Below, one piece after another: positions 17,702 through 25,606 of a stretch of 64,000 nucleotides of DNA. The DNA comes from Chryseobacterium sp. JM1 (lineage in GTDB: Bacteria; Bacteroidota; Bacteroidia; Flavobacteriales; Weeksellaceae). A program made the translations under genes and the position numbers. The stretch covers positions 145,952 to 209,951 of the forward strand of contig NZ_JPRN01000009.1 in the NCBI RefSeq assembly GCF_000737715.1, written 5' to 3'. The notes beneath the pieces were generated by a model, which saw only the letters and a list, made by a program, of their open reading frames with translations, was not told the DNA's origin and made no database searches. Position 1 is the first letter of the stretch. Every line of letters starts with the position of its first letter.

Positions 17702-19471
17702 ATGAATAAAAATACACCATTAAACACAGGAAAACATCCTGATTTAAAAATAGAAGTCGCCATCATTGGTGCCGGAACTTCCGGTTTGTATACCGCTTAC
17801 CGTTTAGTCACTGATAAGAAATTCAAAGCCAGTGAAGTACAGATCTTCGATATGAACAATAAACTGGGCGGAAGACTGGAGTCTGTCGTGATGCCGGGAA
17901 TGAATTTCTGGGGAGAACTGGGTGGTATGCGCTACCTGACTTCTCAGGAAATTGTAACGACCTTAATTGAAGGATATCCGCTTTCGGAGGAAGATCCTGC
18001 AAAACGAACTCCTGTCCTGAAAGATAAAATGACACCTGTTCCTTTCCCGATGGGTGATCCTACCAAACTATTGATGTATCTGAGAAAAGAACGTTTCAAA
18101 CAGGATGCGTGGGACGTGGCTCAGAAAGAGGGGAAAAAGCTTGCCACCCGTTATTATCTGAATGATGATGATTACGGTTTCAGCTCGGATCAGTTATTCA
18201 ATAAGATTATTTACGATGTGCTGATGGCAGATCCATGGGTAGCTGAGAAATACAGTGATAAGATTATCAAAGGTGACAGCATCTACGATTATAGTTTTAA
18301 ACTGACCAGTGAAGACTGGGATGATATCAAACCTAAGCTGGTTTATAATTTCCCTAATTCTCCTTATGACCGACGTAAGGTGAATGATCTGGGATTCTGG
18401 AACCTGATCAAGGATCAGATTTCACAGGAAGGCTATGAATTTGTGGCAAATGCCGGCGGATACTACTCCAATACGATCAACTGGAATTCTGCGGAAGCTT
18501 TTCCTTATATGGTGGGAGATTTCTCTGCCGGAACCATTTACAAAACCATTGAGGAAGGCTATGACAGCATCGCTTACGCCGTAGCCAATTCTTATATGGA
18601 ACATGACGGTGCCTGCATCTGGTCTGAAAATAAACTGCTTACTTTCACCAAAGCGCATCCTTTAATCCATACCCATAAATATCAGCTGACTTTTCTGAAT
18701 CTGAAAACCAACACGACATGGAATGTATATGCCAATAAACTGGTTCTTGCCATGCCGAGAAAATCTCTGGAGCTTCTGGATCAGAACAATTTCTTCTTTA
18801 ACACTAATGAAAATTCAGTCCTTAATACCAATATCCGTTCGGTGATTATGGAACCTGCTTTTAAAATATTAATGGGCTTTGAATATCCGTGGTGGAAAGA
18901 GAAACAACTGGACATTGATTCCGGGCATTCTATTACCGACCTTCCTATGAGACAGTGTTATTATTTCGGGACAGATCCTCAAACCAATAATTCAATGTTA
19001 CTGGGAAGCTACGGAGATATGGAAACCGAAACCTTCTGGAAAGCACTGTCCGATGACAAATTACTGTTCGAAGTAAGAGCCGCCAAATCTGCATCACTGA
19101 AGGAACTGCACGAACTGGATGATGTTCAGGCGACCCAGCTGATGGTGGATGAACTGATGAATCAACTTCGGGAGCTGCACGGCCCTGATGTAACGATACC
19201 GGATCCTTATGTAACCTACTTTAAAGACTGGACCGATGAACCTTTCGGAGCAGGATATCATGCCTGGAAAGCCGGATACTCCGTTGAAAACGTAATGCCA
19301 TACATGAGAAAACCGGTAGCTGATGAGTCTATTCACATTATCGGGGAAGCTTATTCCGATCAACAGGGATGGGTGGAAGGTGCTTTCTGCGAAGCCGAAA
19401 AAATGCTGCAGGAACATTTTGGAATGGATCGCCCAATCTGGCTGAGCCCTACTTATTACTTAGGATGGTAG
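17702..19471 (+). CDS. Flavin monoamine / L-amino acid oxidase family protein
   Basis: A 589-aa FAD enzyme of the amine-oxidase superfamily, which oxidises primary amines or L-amino acids to imines with H2O2. The dinucleotide-binding motif is IIGAGTSGLYTAYRL (about 21-35), followed by the GGRLES arginine motif (about 60) and the GELGGMRY substrate-face motif. The C-terminal FAD motif is GEAYSDQQGWVEGAFCEAE. Length and the GGMRY segment are closest to bacterial L-amino-acid-oxidase-like members rather than protoporphyrinogen oxidases. No signal peptide. It forms a two-gene operon with the sarcosine-oxidase-like gene and is followed by a strong terminator at 19617-19651. Family is secure; substrate unknown. 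Confidence 0.86.
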   Translation: MNKNTPLNTGKHPDLKIEVAIIGAGTSGLYTAYRLVTDKKFKASEVQIFDMNNKLGGRLESVVMPGMNFWGELGGMRYLTSQEIVTTLIEGYPLSEEDPAKRTPVLKDKMTPVPFPMGDPTKLLMYLRKERFKQDAWDVAQKEGKKLATRYYLNDDDYGFSSDQLFNKIIYDVLMADPWVAEKYSDKIIKGDSIYDYSFKLTSEDWDDIKPKLVYNFPNSPYDRRKVNDLGFWNLIKDQISQEGYEFVANAGGYYSNTINWNSAEAFPYMVGDFSAGTIYKTIEEGYDSIAYAVANSYMEHDGACIWSENKLLTFTKAHPLIHTHKYQLTFLNLKTNTTWNVYANKLVLAMPRKSLELLDQNNFFFNTNENSVLNTNIRSVIMEPAFKILMGFEYPWWKEKQLDIDSGHSITDLPMRQCYYFGTDPQTNNSMLLGSYGDMETETFWKALSDDKLLFEVRAAKSASLKELHELDDVQATQLMVDELMNQLRELHGPDVTIPDPYVTYFKDWTDEPFGAGYHAWKAGYSVENVMPYMRKPVADESIHIIGEAYSDQQGWVEGAFCEAEKMLQEHFGMDRPIWLSPTYYLGW

Positions 19472-19478
19472 ACTAATG

Positions 19479-19512
19479 GGCTGGAAGCTGGAAGAGGGAG
19501 GCTGGAAGTTAG
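19479..19512. repeat. Short heptad repeat (GCTGGAA units) after a stop codon
   Basis: Five 7-bp units (GCTGGAA, GCTGGAA, GAGGGAG, GCTGGAA, GTTAGTT) begin seven bases after the oxidase stop codon. A similar GGAAGAT-type array follows the topoisomerase stop at 51612. Confidence 0.7.
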
Positions 19513-19616
19513 TTTTGGGATTGGGATTTCTTTTTCTGATTTTTAATGACTTTTTCCTTCAGTCTTGAACTTCGTTAGCTTATTAACACATTTATTATTT
19601 CAAATTAAAATAAATA

Positions 19617-19651
19617 AAACCGTCTCATTTTAGTTATGAGGCGGTTTTTCA
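19617..19651 (+). terminator. Intrinsic terminator of the amine-oxidase operon
   Basis: The stem AAACCGTCTCAT with ATGAGGCGGTTT (19617-19628 and 19636-19647) is followed by a T tract. It lies 146 bp beyond the 19471 stop, after the short heptad array. Confidence 0.8.
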
Positions 19652-19757
19652 TTATGCTTTTATTGTAAAAAAACTAATAAATAAGGGGGTAATTTCAAAA
19701 TTTGGGAGCAAATAAAGTTTTTTTTAACGCAAAGAAATTGATTATTCTATTTATAAA

Positions 19758-20040
19758 GGGAAGCAAAGGTGGAATCAATTTCATTGATTCTGATTAAGGT
19801 AATGGAACAGATCATGTGATTTTAAAATTTCACGCAGATTAATCAGATGATGCAAATTTTTACTTTTGCTCATCTGCTTTATCCATATCATCTGCGAGAG
19901 AAAAACTTCAAACCATTAAGATTCTGTTAAGCCTTTAAGAATATTAAGTTTTAGCTTCGCTTTAAGACACACAACTTAAAAAATCATTTGATTTTTTCTT
20001 AACTCACCTTACATCCTTCATTGATCTTAATGTTTTAAAA
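19758..20040. repeat. Dispersed intergenic composite repeat, most complete copy
   Basis: Three modules in order. (a) GGGAAGCAAAG to GAACAGATC. (b) CACGCAGATTAATCAGATGA to ATCTGCGAGAG. (c) AACCATTAAGATT, TTAGCTTCGCTTTAAGAC, AACTTAAAAAATCATTTGA, and a tail ending CATTGATCTTAATGTTT. Module c recurs at 32333-32463, 32755-32887 and inverted at 46706-46810. Module b recurs at 16337 and 32250. It occupies most of the gap before the glycosidase stop codon at 20123. Confidence 0.75.
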
Positions 20041-20122
20041 GCATGAATTAGATCTGCGATATCAGAGAAATCTGCGAGAGCAAATAACTATAAAAACTCT
20101 TTTGTGGTTTAAAAAAAAACAC

Positions 20123-23005
20123 TCAAGACTCCTGATAAACAGTCACCGGACCTGCCAATCCCATAGACTGCAGCGGCTGGTCTTTCTTTTTCTGATTGGT
20201 CCAATACTGTGCTACCACATTATCTTTAAGGGTTTTCATATAATTGACCATCACTGTGACTACTTTGATCTCAATTTCATTAACCCCGTCTTTGACTAAA
20301 CCGTTCAAAGGGTAAATTCTCCTTCCGAACCACTGTACTCCCGCTTCTTTCCCATTAATGCGTACTTCGCAAATTCCGTATACCTTGCCCAGATTGATGT
20401 AGCTGTCCACATTTTTGTCCTTGATCTGAAACGTATTCCGGTAAATGACTGTTCCTGCAAAATGACTATAGGCCGGCAATTCTTTGAGATCTGTTAGCTT
20501 GTTGAATTCTTCTTTTTTAACCGTCCCATCATAATGTATCAACTCTACTTTCCATGGGTTGTCAATTTCTTTCACATTCTTTCCACTCAGAGGACTTTCT
20601 TTCCAGGTTGTGCCTCTTTTATGGCCATCAAAGACAATTAACTTTGAATCGGCAGGGCCTAAATCGATATTGAATCGCCCATCCGGAAGATTCAGTTTGA
20701 AACGCTTACCTGTTACCGCATCCCACATCCAGGCCTGCTTGTTTCTGATCACGTTTTTTTCGAAGGTGATATCCAGCGGTGTACTGTTCTTACTGCTTGA
20801 ATTATTAAACAGGAAAATCTCGGCATCCCGGGTTTGGTAGCGTATCTGTGTGATGAAAGTTTTCGGTGTCTTTATTTTCACATAAGGGGTAATATTATAC
20901 TTTTCCTGAACAGATTTATACCAATTGAGAAAATCGGATTTAGGCTTATTCAGGAAAATAAAACGTTCCGGAAATGTCTGCATTTTGCTGATCCAGTTTT
21001 GTATGTTCCGGTCTCTTTCTTCGTAATGATTCCAGCCTGTGGAACGGTCCGGAATAGCTTCAATGCAGAATATTCTTCCACCATCACTCACAAATTCGTA
21101 CAATTTTTCTGCTGTGGCTGTATCCAGACTGTGCACCTCAATTAAAAATAAAGTATGGTACTTTCTTTTTCCATACGTAAGAAAACCTTTCTTCACCTCT
21201 GAATCACTGATCACCTGTTCCGATACATAATCACAGGCATTCCCATTCTGATGGACAGATTCCCAGATCAAAGCCTGATAAGCAGGTGATACCACCGTTG
21301 GAAAAGGTTCATTCTGTGCTCCAAACTGTGTCCATTGATCTGCGAAAGGGGCTAAAAGAGCAATATCCGCAAACATCGTGGCCTGTTGCAATAAAGCGGA
21401 AAGTCTTGCCCGATAATCTGTATAATGTTTAAAATAAGGCCAGATCGTGTTTTTCTCATTGAAATACCCGCCATAGGTGATCCAGCCGGGAAAAGCTGCT
21501 TCCGGAGGGGAATAGTTAAATCCATGAAAAATAGGATGGGTAACTCCGGATATCGTGCTCTGGTCTCCTGCTATTTTCAGAATTTCCAGAGCTTCGTTAA
21601 ATACCATATCAGTATTGGTCAGTTCTTCTGAGCTGATGAGTTTTTTATCCTTTAAATGAGCGGCTGAAGACACCATTTTATTGATCATGGTATTTCCCCT
21701 ACCCAAATGCCATGGATACTGTGTGAATTTCTCTTCACTGATGTCTTCCCCAATTCCATATTTCAGCCAGGTTTCACATTCGGGAATATCTATTTCAAAG
21801 CTTCCTTCCAGCGGAAAATAACCGCGTCCGTAAGCCTGTGTCCTTGATTTTATTTTATTGTCTTTACACCACTGCGCGAAGGTCTGTACAAAACGTTCTC
21901 TGAATAGTTCAGCTTTCGTCAGCTCGAAATCATACCGCATACGGTCTGTCATCTTTTTAAACTCTGGACCCATTTTTACAGGATAAAGGATATTTACCCC
22001 AGTCGTATTTCCCATACTTCCGATTTTAAACAGAACAAAAGGCAGATACGGATACAGGTCATACCCTCTCCTCTTTTGGAACTCGCTCATCATATCATGG
22101 TTCCAGTTCGTTCCTTCCGTTTCAAGACTGTCGATGAAGAAAGACCGGATGTTGGGAGCCAATGGTCCTATTTTTTGCTGAATGGTATCACTCATTCTGT
22201 TGAGGTATTTCTTTACAGCTGCTGTATCATAATGATTCAGGACAGGCCCCATTCCACCCGGGGCACCTTGGATGACACTCATAAAACGATCTATTTTTAC
22301 CAGTCCATAAATGGCATAATCTCCTTTGGGTATGGAAACTTTAATCATTCCATTTTTAATCTGGTCTGAAAGATTGATGACCTCATCCAGACTGTTCAAA
22401 GGATCGGGAACAAGCTTCACTTCCAGCATTTCCATGGTTCTTCCGCTGTATGGATTGGTAATGGCAGGATCCGCCTCTTTGTAAAGATCAAAAAGAGAAA
22501 ACTCTGTTTTAAGAGGACCCTTGAATTTTTTCACCGCCAAAACCACGATTTGGGAACATTCTTCTTTTTCCAGAAAATCTCCCCCCATAGGAAATCCGGT
22601 CCCGACAAGCAGGTCACAAGTCATTCCTAATGATTTCGCCTCTTCAAGAGTGAACCTCAACAATTCGATCCATTCATCACTTAACCAGTCTACACTCGGT
22701 TTTCCCGTATCTTCCGTGCGCAGGGGAAAAGATATCGGATTGATTTCCACACCGCCTATTCCGGCAGCTTTTAAAACCCTGAGTTCCCGCGCCAGTTCTG
22801 CTTTTTCTATTTTGTTTCCATTCCACCACCAGCGGACAAACGGACGGTAATGATTTTCAGGATCGCTGAAGATTTCAAACAGTGACTTATATTTCGGGAA
22901 ATGATCCTCTCCAAGCATGGCATGGGCATATGAAGGCAATACATTTACCAAAACCAAGCCGGACGCCGCAATGGAACACTGTTTCAAAAAGTCTCTTCTT
23001 TTCAT
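20123..23005 (-). CDS. GH106-like glycosyl hydrolase (putative alpha-L-rhamnosidase) with Tat signal
   Basis: A 960-aa exported glycosidase. The N-terminus MKRRDFLKQCSIAASGLVLV is a twin-arginine-type signal with a SYAHA cleavage site. The next region (PFVRWWWNGNKIEKAEL, then GIGGVEINPI) and the later SFFIDSLETEG and RRGYDLYPYLP motifs match the GH106-like alpha-L-rhamnosidase group. In these, Glu residues in the TIM barrel act on rhamnosides of plant or bacterial polysaccharide. The C-terminal 200 residues look like beta-sandwich carbohydrate-binding modules. The gene stands alone with a well-formed promoter at 23090-23121 and no SusC/D genes alongside, so it is not part of a classical polysaccharide utilisation locus. 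Exact substrate uncertain. Confidence 0.8.
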   Translation of the reverse strand: MKRRDFLKQCSIAASGLVLVNVLPSYAHAMLGEDHFPKYKSLFEIFSDPENHYRPFVRWWWNGNKIEKAELARELRVLKAAGIGGVEINPISFPLRTEDTGKPSVDWLSDEWIELLRFTLEEAKSLGMTCDLLVGTGFPMGGDFLEKEECSQIVVLAVKKFKGPLKTEFSLFDLYKEADPAITNPYSGRTMEMLEVKLVPDPLNSLDEVINLSDQIKNGMIKVSIPKGDYAIYGLVKIDRFMSVIQGAPGGMGPVLNHYDTAAVKKYLNRMSDTIQQKIGPLAPNIRSFFIDSLETEGTNWNHDMMSEFQKRRGYDLYPYLPFVLFKIGSMGNTTGVNILYPVKMGPEFKKMTDRMRYDFELTKAELFRERFVQTFAQWCKDNKIKSRTQAYGRGYFPLEGSFEIDIPECETWLKYGIGEDISEEKFTQYPWHLGRGNTMINKMVSSAAHLKDKKLISSEELTNTDMVFNEALEILKIAGDQSTISGVTHPIFHGFNYSPPEAAFPGWITYGGYFNEKNTIWPYFKHYTDYRARLSALLQQATMFADIALLAPFADQWTQFGAQNEPFPTVVSPAYQALIWESVHQNGNACDYVSEQVISDSEVKKGFLTYGKRKYHTLFLIEVHSLDTATAEKLYEFVSDGGRIFCIEAIPDRSTGWNHYEERDRNIQNWISKMQTFPERFIFLNKPKSDFLNWYKSVQEKYNITPYVKIKTPKTFITQIRYQTRDAEIFLFNNSSSKNSTPLDITFEKNVIRNKQAWMWDAVTGKRFKLNLPDGRFNIDLGPADSKLIVFDGHKRGTTWKESPLSGKNVKEIDNPWKVELIHYDGTVKKEEFNKLTDLKELPAYSHFAGTVIYRNTFQIKDKNVDSYINLGKVYGICEVRINGKEAGVQWFGRRIYPLNGLVKDGVNEIEIKVVTVMVNYMKTLKDNVVAQYWTNQKKKDQPLQSMGLAGPVTVYQES

Positions 23006-23089
23006 GAATGGTCTGTCAATTTAAATTACAATGCCTGTGAACCCTGTGGTTAGGTTCTGAAATTCCGGGAACAGAATGATCGGGCAGAC

Positions 23090-23121
23090 CAAATTTAATG
23101 GATTTGTTGAGAATATGACAA
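23090..23121 (-). promoter_or_regulatory. Predicted promoter of the GH106-like gene
   Basis: On the minus strand, TTG is followed after 21 bp by TAAATTTG, a full match to the Bacteroidetes consensus. Transcription would start about 80 nt before the ATG at 23005. Confidence 0.55.
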
Positions 23122-23127
23122 TTCTAA

Positions 23128-23159
23128 TAAAAAAATCACCTGAAAGAGATCAGGTGATT
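23128..23159 (-). terminator. Intrinsic terminator after the TPR serine hydrolase
   Basis: A 10-bp perfect stem AATCACCTGA/TCAGGTGATT (23134-23143 with 23150-23159) is followed on the minus strand by a T run. It lies 53 bp after the 23212 stop. Confidence 0.88.
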
Positions 23160-23211
23160 GAATTTTAATCATTTAACTTGAAAGTTTTGAATAGATAAAG
23201 ACCTATTTAGA

Positions 23212-24693
23212 CTATCCTTCTATTTTACTGATCATCTCTTTGCCGTTCTTATTTTCGGGATTCAGTTCCACAGATTTTTGATACATTTTAAGGGCCTCTT
23301 CCTTTTTACCGGATTGGAGTAATGCTTCACCATAGCTGTCATAAACATTCCAGCTTTTTGGAAAAAGTAATGTGGCTGAACTGAATGTCTGCAAAGAATT
23401 TTCACCTTTTCCATTCCTAAGAAATTGATAGCCTAATCTGTTAAAATCTCTCTCTGTTGCTTCATAGCCATTTGGATTTTTCAGATGTTCTTTAATCAGC
23501 AGATTGGCTTTCTCCTTATTTCCGTTTTCCAGTAAACTCCCATAAATTCTGGAAAGATTCTGTGCAGGAATTGTATAAGGCCGATGATCAATTAATGGCA
23601 AAACAGCATTCAATATAGAAAAAACAGGACTGTTTCCCATATTGAATAAGAGAATCACTGACTGATTTTTATCGATATTATGCGCCAGAATACTGGTAAG
23701 TCCGTGGATAGATCCGTCATGAAAAACTATTTTCCCTTTACTTTCATCAGTATACATAAACCAGCCTAAGCCATAGCTCACTTCTTTTCCATCAATAGGA
23801 TAAGTCACTTTCTTTCCGTCATTAAGGATCGTAGCGGTTAACGCTTCCTCTAATTCCTTCTTTCCAAGAATCTGATGGCTAAATAATGTCTTCTGGTATT
23901 TTTCCAGATCTAAAGCTGTGCTAACAATACCTCCATTTCCATAAAAATTACTTTTTGCAGCGATGGGAAACGGATCTTTTACGGTATTTATATTCACAAG
24001 ACCTGTCGAATACAAATTAGGATACGTATATAATTCTACCTGGTTTATTTTTTTAATCTTCCGGTCATTCGGAACAAATGAATTTTTCATTTTTGCAGGA
24101 CTGAAAATATTTTTTTCCAGATACGTGGCATAGCTCATTCCTGATACTTTTTCAATGATCAGGGCAGCGATGCAAAAATTGACGTTATTATACTCCCACT
24201 TGCTCCCGGGCTCGAAGGTAAGCGGTGTTTTGAATCGGATAAAGGTTGGAATAATATCCTGGTTGGAAATTATTTTTTCCGGCTGTTCCTTGAGAAGTAT
24301 GTCAAACAGATTGTAATAGTCTGCCAGCCCCGAGGTATTATTAAGCAGGTTTTTAATGCTGATCGTAGGATAAGGAAAATCCGGAAGATATTTCTGAACG
24401 GAATCATCCATTTTAAGTTTTCCTTTTTCTTTAAGCTGAAGTATCGCTGTTGATGTAAATGTTTTGGTGACGGATGCGATCGGAAACTGAGACTGGTCAC
24501 TGAACTTTTCTTTTTTTTCGATATTGGAAAATCCATATTGATCAGAGAAAATTGGTTTTCCGGGTTGCGAAACCACTGCACTTCCATTGAACATATTATT
24601 TTTAGAAAGTGTAGAAAAGAAAGTGTTTAATTGCTGTCCCGGAATACTCATGGTAAGGAAAACAGTCAGTAAGAGGGCAAAAGTCTTGGTCAT
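23212..24693 (-). CDS. Serine hydrolase (beta-lactamase family) with C-terminal TPR repeats
   Basis: A 493-aa exported protein. A signal peptide (about 1-19, ending SIPGQQ) precedes a class C beta-lactamase-fold domain (about 25-370). The catalytic SxxK is SVTK in PIASVTKTF, the Tyr motif is YNN in WEYNNVNF, and the third motif is HDGSIHG. Residues about 385-490 hold TPR-like helices (YGEALLQSGKKEEALKMYQKSVELNP), giving a fusion seen in Bacteroidetes esterase/peptidase-like proteins. Substrates may be D-amino-acid peptides or esters; true beta-lactam hydrolysis is unlikely. Monocistronic with its own terminator. It is one of four such enzymes within 13 kb here. Confidence 0.88.
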   Translation of the reverse strand: MTKTFALLLTVFLTMSIPGQQLNTFFSTLSKNNMFNGSAVVSQPGKPIFSDQYGFSNIEKKEKFSDQSQFPIASVTKTFTSTAILQLKEKGKLKMDDSVQKYLPDFPYPTISIKNLLNNTSGLADYYNLFDILLKEQPEKIISNQDIIPTFIRFKTPLTFEPGSKWEYNNVNFCIAALIIEKVSGMSYATYLEKNIFSPAKMKNSFVPNDRKIKKINQVELYTYPNLYSTGLVNINTVKDPFPIAAKSNFYGNGGIVSTALDLEKYQKTLFSHQILGKKELEEALTATILNDGKKVTYPIDGKEVSYGLGWFMYTDESKGKIVFHDGSIHGLTSILAHNIDKNQSVILLFNMGNSPVFSILNAVLPLIDHRPYTIPAQNLSRIYGSLLENGNKEKANLLIKEHLKNPNGYEATERDFNRLGYQFLRNGKGENSLQTFSSATLLFPKSWNVYDSYGEALLQSGKKEEALKMYQKSVELNPENKNGKEMISKIEG

Positions 24694-24814
24694 TGTTTTT
24701 ATTCAGTTTTTACATTAAGGTCATCCGGGAAATCAATAGTTTTTATTGTCCCTCAGCACTGATTATAAAACAATCCGGAAAAGACTTTCATTACATTAAG
24801 GTGGGTTTCGATTT

Positions 24815-25078
24815 TGGAGAGTTATTAGTTTTAGGGTGAATTTTGGTTGTTAGTTGGTGAGTTGTTGGTTGCTAGTTGCTGGTTGCTAGTTATAGTAATT
24901 AAGCTAACGAATTATCGTCTGATGTCTGATATTTTGTATTTAAAATCTTGGCTCTTGATTCTTGATTCTTGAATCTAGCATTCACCATTCACTTGCGAAG
25001 CAAAATTCACCATTCACCATTTTAGTTGCAGTTGAAAGTCTGATGTCTGATATCTGGTGTCTGAAATCTTAATTGCAG
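24815..25078. repeat. Heptad-repeat mosaic, plus orientation
   Basis: From 24867 to 24992 the sequence can be read as 18 consecutive 7-bp units without a phase break: GGTTGCT/AGTTGCT units, the linker TATAGTAATTAAGCTAACG (24891-24909), TGTCTGA units, ATTCTTG units and CATTCAC units. It continues through TTGCGAAGCAAAATTCACC and more TCTGATG units up to the stop codon of the 25080 gene. Related mosaics occur at 45750 and 56322 in the other orientation. Confidence 0.85.
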
Positions 25079-25079
25079 C

Positions 25080-25580
25080 CTATTTCCAGTAGCTCCATTT
25101 CAATCCATCAAATACAGCTAATGTTTTGCTGACGGTATCATAACAGATCATTCCCGGAAATGGGTTTTTAACACTGGTATCGGGAGCGGCTACTTTAGGT
25201 AATATTAAGGCTTTATCTGCAGATTCCAATACCAATACGCCGGGGGCAGTTGTGGTGGCAGATCCTATGATCACATTAGTTTGGGCGGGTGTTTCTGTAC
25301 TTGTATTGAAGGAAACATTATCAATTGATCCGGGGTCGCTGAGCGAAATCCACTCAGAATCTGTTTTCATCTTTACAACCTTATCATTTTTATCCATCAG
25401 AATAGTTCCTTCTACCGCGTTGGTGGGAAGCGTTTCTACGATTGGAAGCAGAATACCATTGGTCGTATTGGATTTAAAATCGAGAATTCCATCTCCATCC
25501 ACTGTTTCCTTACCAATTGCTACCTGTGCCTGAATCATTTCAAGGCTAAGCAACCCTATTATCAATACTATTTTTTTCAT
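25080..25580 (-). CDS. Secreted hypothetical protein, repeat-type surface/adhesin-like
   Basis: A 166-aa protein from the ATG at 25580 (the frame opens 8 codons earlier, but the signal peptide MKKIVLIIGLLSLEMIQAQ starts here). The mature part has the pattern seen in Bacteroidetes secreted proteins that follow larger surface proteins: an N-terminal VAIGKETVDGDGILDF segment and a short domain ending GMICYDTVSKTLAVFDGLKWSYW. A similar ending (GMLIFDTADQCFKLYNGTVW) closes the upstream neighbour, so the two share a C-terminal module. It sits 26 bp downstream of that gene and is probably co-transcribed. Function unknown; a surface or matrix role is a guess. Confidence 0.7.
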   Translation of the reverse strand: MKKIVLIIGLLSLEMIQAQVAIGKETVDGDGILDFKSNTTNGILLPIVETLPTNAVEGTILMDKNDKVVKMKTDSEWISLSDPGSIDNVSFNTSTETPAQTNVIIGSATTTAPGVLVLESADKALILPKVAAPDTSVKNPFPGMICYDTVSKTLAVFDGLKWSYWK

Positions 25581-25606
25581 GATGAAGTATTTCTGGAGTT
25601 TCATTA

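Noticed and set aside
20123..23005. Polysaccharide utilisation locus
   Set aside because: The GH106-like gene has no SusC/SusD pair or other glycosidases alongside.
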